Assembly: GCA_017303805.1 (NCBI GenBank)
Contig: JAFLBQ010000004.1
Location: forward strand, 124,001-188,000
Reading direction: 5' to 3'
Length of the DNA stretch: 64,000 nucleotides
Origin: Cytophagales bacterium
Lineage (GTDB): Bacteria; Bacteroidota; Bacteroidia; Cytophagales; Cyclobacteriaceae
The position numbers were made by a program, and so were the translations under genes. Below the pieces are notes generated by a model. It worked only from the letters and a program-made list of their open reading frames with translations. It made no database searches and had not been told where the DNA came from. Shown piece after piece: positions 54,382-62,985 of this stretch (the first letter of the stretch is position 1; every line of letters starts with the position of its first letter).

Positions 54382-55233
54382 TTAACGTTTTACAACAAAC
54401 GTAAGCACCGGTCGCTTGGAGTGGCCTACCACATCTTCGGCAATGCTTCCGGCCAGCACGTGGGCAAACCCGGTGCGACCGTGTGTGGCCATGGCAATCA
54501 GGTCGGCATCAATGCTTTCGGCAAAGTAAATAATGCCGTCTTCTTCGGTAAGGTCGTTGAATACATTAACGGTATAATTCTTTAACCCCAATTTTTTGGC
54601 AAAACGCTCCATGTAATCTTTTACTACATAGTCGCGCTGAAAATCGCCCGGGGTATTGATGCGCACCAGGTGCACGGTAGAGTTATAAATTTGCTGGGTC
54701 TTTTTCACCATGCGCGAAAAAATCTCTTCGTCTTTGTGCATGGCGGTTGCATACACAATGTTTTTGAAATCAATCTTGGCCGGTTTTTTATTAATACTTA
54801 ACACGGGGCACCGCGAGTGGCGCACTACCCGCTCGGTATTGGTACCAATTACCACTTCGGCTATACCCGTACGGCCGCGGGTACCCATTACCACCAAATC
54901 TACTTTATGTTCGGTAATGATGGTGCGCATGCCATGAAAAGCATTACCGAGGCGCAACTCTCCGCTTACTTTAACTGCGGCAAAGCGCGGATCCAACACC
55001 AGTTTCTCCAGTTGCGCTTTTGATTTCTCTATCAGCTTGAGCGTAAATAGCTTATCGGCCCAGTTTTTTTCTGTGCGCCACTCACCGGAAATCGAATACG
55101 AATCGGGAGTAGCTTCTTCCACCACGTGCAGCAAAATAATTTCAGCGTTTGACTTCTTCGCTATTTCATACCCAACCTCTAATGCGTTGGTTGAAATTTT
55201 TGAGAAGTCGGTAGGTACCAGTATTTTTTTCAT
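54382..55233 (-). CDS. Universal stress protein, tandem UspA
   Basis: 283 residues, two UspA domains (about 1-150 and 155-283). The first has the ATP-type GTRGRTGIAEVVIGTNTE with the G-2x-G-9x-G pattern, the second THGRTGFAHVLAGSIAE. Each domain starts with the conserved strand (KILVPTDFSK and FKNIVYAT). Cytoplasmic and generally induced under growth arrest or low oxygen. It is monocistronic beside the cbb3 operon, consistent with a link to low-oxygen growth, but that is only suggestive. Confidence 0.95.
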   Translation of the reverse strand: MKKILVPTDFSKISTNALEVGYEIAKKSNAEIILLHVVEEATPDSYSISGEWRTEKNWADKLFTLKLIEKSKAQLEKLVLDPRFAAVKVSGELRLGNAFHGMRTIITEHKVDLVVMGTRGRTGIAEVVIGTNTERVVRHSRCPVLSINKKPAKIDFKNIVYATAMHKDEEIFSRMVKKTQQIYNSTVHLVRINTPGDFQRDYVVKDYMERFAKKLGLKNYTVNVFNDLTEEDGIIYFAESIDADLIAMATHGRTGFAHVLAGSIAEDVVGHSKRPVLTFVVKR

Positions 55234-55306
55234 TGCGATTGAGTTTTTAAAATTGTTTTGAACCCGAACTAAAAGTACTCACTTTCCTACAAAATCAAAA
55301 TGTAAT

Positions 55307-55993
55307 TCAGGGGCAGATCACGTCTCCTGCAAGGCCGTTCTCATGCGTAATTTCATGTACCATGGGATGATGCACAAATACCCGGGCCATCAACCAGATG
55401 CCAACGCCCATAAATGCCAACATGGCCAGGCGCTGATACTGCTGGGTAAGTCTTAAAAAACCTAAATTCAAGAGCCAGTTCAATCCAATCATAACCGGCC
55501 AGGTACCCAAACCAAACATCAACATAAATACAAATCCTTGCGCGGCTGTGGGCAGTATAAAACAATACGTAAGGGCAAGGTAAGTAAGGCCGCATGGCAG
55601 CAATCCGTTAAGCATGCCCATTACAAAAATGGCTCCGCCCTGCTTCTGCTGCAACCAAAAGCCAAAGATGCGTTTTAGCTGTGTTGTTAATTTATTAATG
55701 AGGTAAGTAAAGTATGGAATGCGTACACCTGTTAATGCCCCCACGCCCATTAACAAAAAAACTGTACCCATTAAAAAAGACAATACACCCTGCCAGGCCG
55801 TTAAACTAAACACGCTGCCAAAGGCGGCAGCAAGGGCACCTAAAAGACTGTAGGTTGCAACTCGGCCCGTGTTGTAAACAATTTTATTTAGTGCAAAAGG
55901 TTTTTTTGCGGTTACTGCCATGGCCAGCGGGCTGCACATGCCTGCGCAGTGCAAACTTCCGGCTAACCCCATTACAACAGCCGTCCACATCAT
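55307..55993 (-). CDS. Sulfite exporter TauE/SafE family (UreH-type) protein, cbb3 cluster
   Basis: 228 residues with about six membrane helices. N-terminal GSLHCAGMCSPLAMA has a His-Cys-x2-Met-Cys arrangement suited to bind copper, and GMLNGLLPCGLTYLAL is the second conserved block. It ends with a His-rich segment (HHPMVHEITHE). In Bacteroidota and Proteobacteria such proteins are encoded with cbb3 oxidase assembly genes, where a role in copper delivery is suspected. 4 bp after ccoH. Confidence 0.88.
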   Translation of the reverse strand: MMWTAVVMGLAGSLHCAGMCSPLAMAVTAKKPFALNKIVYNTGRVATYSLLGALAAAFGSVFSLTAWQGVLSFLMGTVFLLMGVGALTGVRIPYFTYLINKLTTQLKRIFGFWLQQKQGGAIFVMGMLNGLLPCGLTYLALTYCFILPTAAQGFVFMLMFGLGTWPVMIGLNWLLNLGFLRLTQQYQRLAMLAFMGVGIWLMARVFVHHPMVHEITHENGLAGDVICP

Positions 55994-55997
55994 TAAA

Positions 55998-56417
55998 TTA
56001 AAGCACTAATAATTTTTCAACATAGTATTCCTGCCCGTTAACCGACCAGGAAAAGTCCACGCGGTAAAGGCCCGGCTCCCACGCTTTCAATTCAAACTGT
56101 TGGCTTGATGCGGCCGTTGGCTTTACTTCAAACTGATAATCCAGCGCGGCTTTAGATGGTCGTTGTACGGTAAGCCTGCCGTTTTCAACCTGGCTTAGCT
56201 GCATGTACGAGAGCTTTACCCGGTTCCCCTCAAACGAAAGTTCGGGTTTGGCTGGCAGGGCATTGGCATTGCTTATGCGCAGCATCTTATCGCTGTGCTT
56301 CAGTTCGTCATCGTAATAGGTTTTAGATACCAGGCTTACCTCTTGCCGCATGGCTAAAAAAACCAACACCCCCATAAACAGGGCAAAGAATACAAAGGCT
56401 CCAATTATCCATTTCAT
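55998..56417 (-). CDS. ccoH: FixH/CcoH family assembly protein
   Basis: 139 residues. One N-terminal membrane helix (about 5-25) then a periplasmic domain with QEVSLVSKTYYDDELKHSDKM, the FixH signature, and WEPGLYRVDFSWSVNGQEYY. Its role is in assembly or stability of the cbb3 oxidase. It lies between ccoG and the TauE/SafE gene. Confidence 0.9.
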   Translation of the reverse strand: MKWIIGAFVFFALFMGVLVFLAMRQEVSLVSKTYYDDELKHSDKMLRISNANALPAKPELSFEGNRVKLSYMQLSQVENGRLTVQRPSKAALDYQFEVKPTAASSQQFELKAWEPGLYRVDFSWSVNGQEYYVEKLLVL

Positions 56418-56429
56418 ACGAAGTGTGTT

Positions 56430-57875
56430 TTAGTTTACTTGCTTTGGTTTGAACTTTATGGGGCCAATAAATCGCGCGCGGGCAGTCTCTAATTTTTTGG
56501 CTCCCTGGTATATTCCCAACTCGATTTCTGTTTTTGCTGCACTGATAAACTCTTCCGGCAGCTTAATCATAATCATTCCCTTCAGAATTCCTTCTTTCGG
56601 AACGACCATTGCCGGATCGCCAATTTTCATAAACGTAGCTTGTGCAGGCGATTCTATTTTTACCGTAAGCTCAATATCATTAAAAGTCTTATTTAAAAAT
56701 TCGATGCTGTAAAGGTTGGTAATCTGGCCGTCATCGGTTTTGGTATAGAGCGTGCCCGGTACTTTCAGAATGGTGGTTTCAGTATCGGCACGGGTAAACA
56801 CAAAGTAACTTAACAAGCTAACAAGTGCCGTTAACACCACTGCATAACCAGCTACACGGGGCGTAAATAATTTTAGAGTTCCCCTGCTAATCGCATTATA
56901 GGATGAATAGCGGATCAAGCCTTTGGGTTTGCTGATCTTTAGCATTACCTCATCGCAGGCATCCATACAGGCCGTGCAGTTTACACACTCTAATTGCGTG
57001 CCGTTGCGAATGTCGATACCGGTTGGGCACACGTGCACACACAATTTGCAGTCGATGCAATCGCCTTGTTTATCGGCTACCGTTAATTGATTTTTCTTGA
57101 GCTTACCGCGCGGTTCACCCCGCAGCCAATCGTAGGCAACCACTAACGAATCTTTTACCAGCAACACACCTTGTAATCTTCCATAAGGGCACACCGCAAT
57201 GCAGGCCTGTTCGCGAAACCAGGCAAACACGCCATAGAAAATTCCTGTAAACACCAGCAAGCCCACAAAACCGGCTAAATGTGCTGTCGGTGACTGGGTA
57301 ATAATTTCCTTTACCTGATCTAACCCGATAAGGTAAGCCATAGTGGTGTGCGAGATCACTAACGAGATCAGCACAAAGATTACTTGCTTCGCTGTCTTCT
57401 TCAGAATCTTCTCGCGCGTCCAGTTGCTGCTATTTAACCTGCGCTGTGCGTTGGCATCGCCTTCAATCCAGTACTCTATTTTGCGAAATACCATTTCCAT
57501 AAATAATGTTTGCGGGCACGCCCAGCCACACCATAACCGGCCAAAGGCCACAGTAAACAGAATAACAAATACAAAGAACGTGATCAGCGTAAGCGCCAGC
57601 AGAAAGAAATCCTGCGGCCAAAACACCTGGCCAAACAGAATAAACCTGCGCTCGAAAATATTAAAGAGCAAGAATGGCCGGCCTTGCCAGTGCAGAAACG
57701 GTCCTGCAAAAAATAAGGTTAACAAGAAAACCGTTACTGCCCTACGCAGGTTGTGATAATAGCCCGCAGGTTTTTTTGGATAAATCCATACGCGCTTTCC
57801 CTTTTCATCTACGGTAGCCAGCGTATCCCGAAACTCTTCTTCGTATTGGTAAAAATCCGGTTCGCTCACTTTCAT
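56430..57875 (-). CDS. ccoG: Cytochrome c oxidase accessory protein CcoG (FixG)
   Basis: 481 residues. Five membrane helices (about 45-365). Two 4Fe-4S clusters of the bacterial ferredoxin type in DCIDCKLCVHVCPTGIDIRNG and ECVNCTACMDACDEVM, plus a CxxC-containing GRLWCGWACPQT and an EQACIAVCPYGRLQG motif. A C-terminal IgG-fold periplasmic domain follows. CcoG is a cupric reductase needed for oxidase maturation. Next to ccoP by 33 bp. Confidence 0.96.
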   Translation of the reverse strand: MKVSEPDFYQYEEEFRDTLATVDEKGKRVWIYPKKPAGYYHNLRRAVTVFLLTLFFAGPFLHWQGRPFLLFNIFERRFILFGQVFWPQDFFLLALTLITFFVFVILFTVAFGRLWCGWACPQTLFMEMVFRKIEYWIEGDANAQRRLNSSNWTREKILKKTAKQVIFVLISLVISHTTMAYLIGLDQVKEIITQSPTAHLAGFVGLLVFTGIFYGVFAWFREQACIAVCPYGRLQGVLLVKDSLVVAYDWLRGEPRGKLKKNQLTVADKQGDCIDCKLCVHVCPTGIDIRNGTQLECVNCTACMDACDEVMLKISKPKGLIRYSSYNAISRGTLKLFTPRVAGYAVVLTALVSLLSYFVFTRADTETTILKVPGTLYTKTDDGQITNLYSIEFLNKTFNDIELTVKIESPAQATFMKIGDPAMVVPKEGILKGMIMIKLPEEFISAAKTEIELGIYQGAKKLETARARFIGPIKFKPKQVN

Positions 57876-57908
57876 ACTCCTGGCTCCCTCATTACAATTT
57901 TTTACTAC

Positions 57909-58820
57909 TTAAAGACTGGCCTGCACTTTTACTGAATCCGCAGCAGCTTTCGGTTTATACAACTCACCTTCCGGCTTCTTTCCGTTTTCAGGATTTGTTC
58001 CTTGCAGAGTTAGCACGTAGTTCGCCACGTTCTGCATCTTCTCCGGACTGATAAACCCTTCCCATGCTATCATGTTAGTGCCTTGCACACCTTGGCGCAC
58101 TACTTTAAAAATATCGTTAATCGATCCTCCGTGCTTCCAGTATTCATCGGTAAGATTGGGGCCAATATCACCGCCTCCGTCTTTACGATGGCACGAGGCA
58201 CAATTATTCAAAAAGGTTGTTTTACCATCGGCCAGCGCGGAAGCATCGGTAATCAATTGAACCGTGTTTTCGTCTATTACGGCTGCCGGGCTTGCTGCCT
58301 TTAGCTTACGTGCCTGCTCATCGGCTACCGTTAGTTCATTCTCATATTCTTTTAAGGGTAGCGGCAGCGTATCCGAAAGGTGATAGAAAACCAGGTACAC
58401 ACCTGAAAAAATAATGGTTACATAGAACAACCACTTCCACCAGGGTGGCAGGTGGTTATCCAATTCGCGAATGCCATCGTAGTTATGATCCAGCAAAATA
58501 TCAGCTTCATTTTCCAATGGCTGAAAATCGTTAGACTCTTTCCAGAGTTTTGCCCAGAAGGAGGGTTGTTCTTTGTAGGGCAAGCCTAACCGTTGTGCCC
58601 GCTCGCGCGTGGCCTGCTTTACCATAAAATTAAGCACCTGCAACATGTAGAGGGCTACCAGCAATACCAGCAACACTACCACAAACACAAACCCAACTAC
58701 CACGTAGAACATGAATAATGGATCGTCCCAAAAAGCGGTTGCAGTGGGTGATGGTGCAGTTTGTGCAAAGCTTGCCAGGAAGCTAAACATCAAAAGAATT
58801 AATGAAACTATTTTTTTCAT
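57909..58820 (-). CDS. ccoP: cbb3-type oxidase subunit CcoP, monoheme
   Basis: 303 residues. A signal-like helix (about 1-19), a second helix (about 35-65), and a third (about 130-150), then one cytochrome c domain with CASCHRKDGGGDIGPNLTDEYW at about 210 and a Met-containing NMIAWEGF. Classical CcoP has two heme-c sites; only one CxxCH is visible, a form seen in Bacteroidota. It transfers electrons from soluble carriers to CcoNO. In the ccoNO-ccoQ-ccoP operon, 5 bp from ccoQ. Confidence 0.93.
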   Translation of the reverse strand: MKKIVSLILLMFSFLASFAQTAPSPTATAFWDDPLFMFYVVVGFVFVVVLLVLLVALYMLQVLNFMVKQATRERAQRLGLPYKEQPSFWAKLWKESNDFQPLENEADILLDHNYDGIRELDNHLPPWWKWLFYVTIIFSGVYLVFYHLSDTLPLPLKEYENELTVADEQARKLKAASPAAVIDENTVQLITDASALADGKTTFLNNCASCHRKDGGGDIGPNLTDEYWKHGGSINDIFKVVRQGVQGTNMIAWEGFISPEKMQNVANYVLTLQGTNPENGKKPEGELYKPKAAADSVKVQASL

Positions 58821-58825
58821 GGCGT

Positions 58826-59020
58826 TCAGGTTAGGGATTCGGCATTAACATTAGGTTGGGAGCCATCGTGCAGTGGCTTTTCGCTCATCTCGCGGATGAA
58901 TGTCTTATCGGCAGTAAACACCCACCACAACAGCACGATAAAAAATGTGAAGAAGATGACAAACGAGATAACCGGCCAGATTGCAATGTTATCGATGCTT
59001 TGAAGAACTTGCTTGTACAT
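58826..59020 (-). CDS. ccoQ: cbb3-type oxidase small subunit CcoQ
   Basis: 64 residues, one membrane helix (about 14-38) with aromatic-rich FVIFFTFFIVLLWWVF then a short charged tail. Size, topology and position between ccoNO and ccoP fit CcoQ/FixQ, which stabilises the CcoP association. The family is weakly conserved, so the call rests mainly on context. Confidence 0.82.
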   Translation of the reverse strand: MYKQVLQSIDNIAIWPVISFVIFFTFFIVLLWWVFTADKTFIREMSEKPLHDGSQPNVNAESLT

Positions 59021-59022
59021 GG

Positions 59023-61173
59023 CTATTTGTTTTGTGCTGTTTCACTTAATTTAATATCGGCTCCGAGGCGTTGCAGGTAGGCAATGAGTGCAACAATCTC
59101 GGCATCGGGTGTTGTTTCAAGATTTTCCATTTGAAGGTTCTCCACAATCCGCTTTGCTTGTGCATCCAACTCCTCGTTTGCCACGCTTTCGTAACCATCG
59201 GCATACGGCACACCCATGGTGCGCAGTGCCGAAATTTTTCCGGCTGTTAAACCCTTATCAATTTGTTGCTCATACAACCAGGGGTAGGCCGGCATGATGG
59301 AGCCCGTACTTACTTCGGCTGGTGTTAACATGTGGCGGAAGTGCCAGCTATCGGCATACTTACCTCCCACCCGATGCAAGTCGGGGCCGGTACGTTTCGA
59401 GCCCCACAGAAAGGGATGATCGTAAACATACTCGCCCGCTTTCGAGTACTCGCCTCCTTTCGGATCGTACCGTTGAACTTCCGACCGGAACGGACGAATC
59501 ATTTGCGAGTGGCAGTTTACACAACCTTCGCGGATGTAGATATCGCGCCCGTGCAACTCCAACGGAGTGTACGGTTTAACCGATGCAATGGTGGGTACAT
59601 TGGATTTAATCAGGAAGGTGGGCACCAACTCGATAATACCACCTATTAAAATCGCTACCAATGCCAGTACGGTAAACACAATGGGTTTAGCTTCCAGAAT
59701 ATGGTGCCAATAACCACCCGCTGCATGCTTCACTTTCATTAAAGGTGCCACCTCCGCTTCTTCGTTGGCAACAAAGCTGCCCGCAGCCGCAGTCTTAATA
59801 AGGTTGTACGACATAATGAATACGCCCGTCAGGTACAAACCACCGCCTACCGCGCGCAGCATGTGCATGGGTAAAATCTGAGTGGTTGTTTCCAAAAAGT
59901 TTTGATAGCGCAAGAAACCATCGGCCGCAAACTCTTTCCACATTAAACTTTGCACCACACCCGATACATACATCGGCAGCGCATAGAATACGATCCCTAA
60001 CGTACCAATCCAGAAATGCAGGTTGGCCAGTTTAGAAGAATAAAGTTTTGTATTCCACATGCGTGGAATAATCCAGTACAATACACCAAAAATCAGAAAG
60101 CCATTCCAACCCAAACCACCCACGTGCACGTGCGCTACTATCCAATCGGTATAGTGTGCAATAGCATTTATATTTTTAAGTGAAAGCAGCGGCCCTTCTA
60201 AGGTAGCCATACCATAAGCGGTTACAGCTACAACCATAAACTTGAGTACAGCGTCTTCGCGCACCCGGTCCCACGCTCCGCGCAACGTAAACAACCCGTT
60301 TAACATACCGCCCCAGCTTGGCGCGATAAGCATGATGGAGAAAACCGTACCTAACGATTGCGCCCAATCGGGCAGCGCAGTATATAATAAGTGGTGCGGG
60401 CCTGCCCAGATGTAGATAAAGATTAAAGACCAGAAGTGGATTATAGATAACCGGTACGAATACACCGGGCGGTTTGCCGCCTTTGGCAGGAAGTAATACA
60501 TTATACCCAGAAAGGGTGTAGTTAAAAAGAATGCCACTGCATTATGGCCATACCACCATTGCACCAGCGCATCTTGTACCCCCGCATACCAGGAGTAGCT
60601 TTTGAACAGTGTAACCGGCATTTCAAATGAATTAACAATGTGCAGCACGGCTACGGTAACAAACGTGGCGATGTAAAACCAGATGGCCACGTACATGTGC
60701 TGTTCTCTGCGTTTAATAATGGTACCAATCATATTGATACCAAACACTACCCACACTAGTGCAATAGCAATATCAATCGGCCATTCCAACTCGGCATATT
60801 CCTTTGCGGATGTAATGCCCAAGGGCAGCGTAATAGCAGCCGCTAAAATTATTAACTGCCAACCCCAGAAATGAATCCAACTGAGCGCATCGCTGAAAAG
60901 GCGGGCTTTGAGCAGGCGCTGCAAACTATAATAAACACCCGCAAACATGGCGTTGCCTACAAATGCAAAAATTACCGCATTGGTATGCAGGGGCCTAATG
61001 CGCCCAAACGACACAAACTGCCCTATGGCGCTGTCTGAAAAATTAAAAATCGGGTAAAAGAGCTGAATGGCGGCCAAAAGGCCCACCGTCATGCCCACTA
61101 TGCCAAAAATTACCGAAGCGATAATAAAGGCTTTGACAATTTTGTTGTCGTAGTAAATCTTTTCGAGTTGCAT
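59023..61173 (-). CDS. ccoNO: cbb3-type oxidase fused catalytic and monoheme subunits CcoN-CcoO
   Basis: 716 residues, a fusion of CcoN (about 1-475) and CcoO (about 490-716). CcoN has about twelve helices and metal-site His in RPLHTNAVIF, WYGHNAVAFF, AGPHHLLYT and DWIVAHVHVGG. CcoO has one helix then cytochrome c with EGCVNCHSQMIRPF at about 555 and a Met ligand in GSIMPAYPWLY. Together they form the core of the high-affinity oxygen reductase that couples oxygen reduction to proton pumping at low oxygen. The fused form is usual in this phylum. ccoS and ccoI are not adjacent. Confidence 0.97.
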   Translation of the reverse strand: MQLEKIYYDNKIVKAFIIASVIFGIVGMTVGLLAAIQLFYPIFNFSDSAIGQFVSFGRIRPLHTNAVIFAFVGNAMFAGVYYSLQRLLKARLFSDALSWIHFWGWQLIILAAAITLPLGITSAKEYAELEWPIDIAIALVWVVFGINMIGTIIKRREQHMYVAIWFYIATFVTVAVLHIVNSFEMPVTLFKSYSWYAGVQDALVQWWYGHNAVAFFLTTPFLGIMYYFLPKAANRPVYSYRLSIIHFWSLIFIYIWAGPHHLLYTALPDWAQSLGTVFSIMLIAPSWGGMLNGLFTLRGAWDRVREDAVLKFMVVAVTAYGMATLEGPLLSLKNINAIAHYTDWIVAHVHVGGLGWNGFLIFGVLYWIIPRMWNTKLYSSKLANLHFWIGTLGIVFYALPMYVSGVVQSLMWKEFAADGFLRYQNFLETTTQILPMHMLRAVGGGLYLTGVFIMSYNLIKTAAAGSFVANEEAEVAPLMKVKHAAGGYWHHILEAKPIVFTVLALVAILIGGIIELVPTFLIKSNVPTIASVKPYTPLELHGRDIYIREGCVNCHSQMIRPFRSEVQRYDPKGGEYSKAGEYVYDHPFLWGSKRTGPDLHRVGGKYADSWHFRHMLTPAEVSTGSIMPAYPWLYEQQIDKGLTAGKISALRTMGVPYADGYESVANEELDAQAKRIVENLQMENLETTPDAEIVALIAYLQRLGADIKLSETAQNK

Positions 61174-61200
61174 GGGTTTTAAAGGTTCTGATTACGGTTA

Positions 61201-61249
61201 TAAAAGTAGCCGGAGGCCCCAGGGCTCAACATGATTGCGATTAGCGCAA
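61201..61249 (-). promoter_or_regulatory. Candidate promoter and operator of the cbb3 operon
   Basis: On the minus strand TTG (61227-61229), an 18-bp spacer and TACTTTTA (61201-61208) resemble the Bacteroidota promoter with a mismatch at the last position. Immediately upstream, TTGCGATTAGCGCAA (61235-61249) is an inverted repeat TTGCG-N5-CGCAA, about 45 bp before the expected start site, where a Crp/FNR-type activator would bind. The rest of 61250-61542 shows no convincing gene. Confidence 0.4.
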
Positions 61250-61542
61250 AAGATGATTTTTGTCATGAAATCGGCCCGGCCGCACCCCAGCGCCCGCACT
61301 ATGCCTCATGTGCCTGTTGAATACCTGGTTACAACTGTGTGAGAAATTATAAGTTAAGCCATGTTGATAAACCGGTGCATAAGTTGTGCAGTTCTTTTTT
61401 GAAGAATGCTTTGTGTGTAGCAATCAGTCAAGTACTTTCATATCACTAAGTTGATTTACTGAAAAGGAGATCAACCCGCGTTGAAAAACAAAAGGATAAA
61501 TTCTACGGAAGGTATCTTACAAAAAAGCGGGGCGGGAAGATT

Positions 61543-61659
61543 ATGTTGGCAACGGACTTTTTTAGGAAAGTACGCTACAACATGAAGTTGAGACGGAGTG
61601 TTGTGAAACAGGCCGTGCAGGCTTTGTCGGTTCAGCAACAGGTTAGGATTGCGTATTGA
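61543..61659 (+). CDS. Candidate small basic peptide (38 aa)
   Basis: An ATG at 61543 with a purine-rich GGGCGGGAAG a few bases upstream opens a 38-residue frame rich in Arg, Lys, Gln and Val (MLATDFFRKVRY... ends VRIAY). A strong stem-loop lies 20 bp downstream on the same strand. It is not recognised as any family; it may be a real small protein, a spurious frame or part of a small RNA. Confidence 0.25.
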   Translation: MLATDFFRKVRYNMKLRRSVVKQAVQALSVQQQVRIAY

Positions 61660-61677
61660 CTCCGGTTGGTAGGCAAT

Positions 61678-61716
61678 AAAACGGGGAAGTCAAGTAAAAT
61701 TGATCTTCCCCGTTTT
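61678..61716. terminator. Bidirectional terminator
   Basis: AAAACGGGGAAG and CTTCCCCGTTTT form a perfect 12-bp stem with a 15-nt loop, followed by TATTTTAC on the plus strand and by TATTGCC after a T-run on the minus strand. It ends the DUF4288 gene on the minus strand and could also end the small plus-strand unit at 61543. Confidence 0.85.
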
Positions 61717-62060
61717 TATTTTACTACGTGCAGCCGCTCCGAGGTCGATGCAAACTCTTGATGCGCGAGTTGTAATGCTTTAGTAAAATTCAGTTTTGTA
61801 AGTCGGATGTATTCTTCGGCATTCGTCACCTCGGTTGTACTGGAACAAACGTGTATCCCATCTTCTAACTTATCTATTCTATGAATGTCGGCCACATCAA
61901 TAAATCGCCAACCGGCCGTTTGCTCCAACCAACCTACTACGCGTGCCTTTTCAACAGCCCAGTCAACTTCATCGGCTTGTAGTAACCGCATTTGTTCATC
62001 AAACTGGTTTGCAGGGCCAGTCCCAATCTGAAAAACCAATTTAACGAGGTACCAATTCAT
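61716..62060 (-). CDS. DUF4288 domain protein
   Basis: 114 residues. Matches DUF4288 by eye: MNWYLVKLVFQI at the N-terminus, QFDEQMRLLQADEVDWAVEKAR, and WRFIDVADIHRIDKLEDG. It is cytoplasmic, no membrane segment, function unknown. It ends at the bidirectional terminator. An inverted repeat separates it from the LiaF-like gene. Confidence 0.82.
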   Translation of the reverse strand: MNWYLVKLVFQIGTGPANQFDEQMRLLQADEVDWAVEKARVVGWLEQTAGWRFIDVADIHRIDKLEDGIHVCSSTTEVTNAEEYIRLTKLNFTKALQLAHQEFASTSERLHVVK

Positions 62061-62065
62061 AAAAG

Positions 62066-62119
62066 GTTGCTGGTAACTGGCTACTGGCTTCTGGCAGCTA
62101 TAAACCAGTAACCAGCAAC
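62066..62119. repeat. Interrupted inverted repeat
   Basis: GTTGCTGGT plus ACTGG on one arm pair with CCAGTAACCAGCAAC on the other, the first arm being interrupted by an 8-bp insertion of repeated ACTGGCT units. It lies in the gap between the DUF4288 and LiaF-like genes; no T-run, so not clearly a terminator. Confidence 0.6.
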
Positions 62120-62123
62120 ATTC

Positions 62124-62849
62124 TTAATTATAACTCTTAATCTCTACGCCACCGAACATTACAAAGCCGGTAATTACCAATTTTTTTCCTGAGGAAGGCC
62201 CCAGCGGGGTATTCCGTTTGTCGTCAAATCCGCCTAATATGGCTGTAATATCTGATTTGATTTCCCAATTGGCGGGCACTACCATTTTAACACCACCAAA
62301 CATTTGTACCACATCAATTACTACCGTGCCCTGTATATCGGCTTGGGTAAGATCTATATCGGTGCCACCAAAGAAACAGGTAGTATCACCGCCTTTAAAA
62401 TTTTTAGAGAATACTTTCTTCTTAGCGCCTCCAAAAATGGTGGTAAGGTCAAAGTAATCATCACCACCATCATCAATGTTTATAATGCCGTCTCCGGATA
62501 AGGATTTACGCGCTTCCCGCGAAGGACCCCACAGTGCCCGGCCCACAATAAACCCGCCCACCACGATTATGCCGATGGGAAGCGCGAGTCGTCTTAACGA
62601 ATAGTCCAGAAAAAATATATCATCAATCAGAAAGAAGGAACCTACTAAGATTAAAGCCAGCCAACCAATACCTTCAAACTTACGGCTAACCCCCAGTACC
62701 AAGCCAATGCCAATCAGCAATGTCTTCCACGAAAAGACCCACCGCGGAAAGTACAGCAAATCCATTTTTTTTAGGAGTAACAAACTCCCGATTGCCAACA
62801 ACAGACCCCCTACCCAAATACTGCTGCTGAGTTTTTTTGTAGTGCGCAT
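62124..62849 (-). CDS. LiaF-like/cell-wall-active antibiotic response membrane protein
   Basis: 241 residues. Four membrane helices in the N-terminal half (about 10-108), then a C-terminal beta-helix-like domain (about 135-241) with repeated FGG units: FGGAKKKVFSKNFKGGD, FFGGTDIDLTQADI, MFGGVKMVVPANWEI, ILGGFDDKRN and FGGVEIKSYN. This is the LiaF-type/DUF2154 arrangement, associated with envelope stress sensing in Firmicutes and found widely in Bacteroidota next to LytTR or histidine kinase genes, though none is adjacent here. Confidence 0.88.
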   Translation of the reverse strand: MRTTKKLSSSIWVGGLLLAIGSLLLLKKMDLLYFPRWVFSWKTLLIGIGLVLGVSRKFEGIGWLALILVGSFFLIDDIFFLDYSLRRLALPIGIIVVGGFIVGRALWGPSREARKSLSGDGIINIDDGGDDYFDLTTIFGGAKKKVFSKNFKGGDTTCFFGGTDIDLTQADIQGTVVIDVVQMFGGVKMVVPANWEIKSDITAILGGFDDKRNTPLGPSSGKKLVITGFVMFGGVEIKSYN

Positions 62850-62894
62850 AACTTTGTGTTTTGTTTAAGCGAAATAACGCACCTGGCTGGTTTG

Positions 62895-62909
62895 TAACGA
62901 TGGTCGTTA
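62895..62909. promoter_or_regulatory. Inverted repeat upstream of the LiaF-like gene
   Basis: TAACGA-TGG-TCGTTA: perfect 6-bp arms with a 3-bp spacer, 46-60 bp before the start codon. Position suits an operator; regulator unknown. Confidence 0.35.
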
Positions 62910-62985
62910 GGTTACCGGCAGGCAGAAGTCGGTGAAACCGGAGATTAAGAGGGGCGAAACCGGATGGTAACCCGCCCGTGTCCTG

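Noticed and set aside
61241-61423. 60-residue minus-strand frame upstream of ccoNO
   Set aside because: Composition rich in His and Ser, overlaps the candidate operator and has no recognisable motif.
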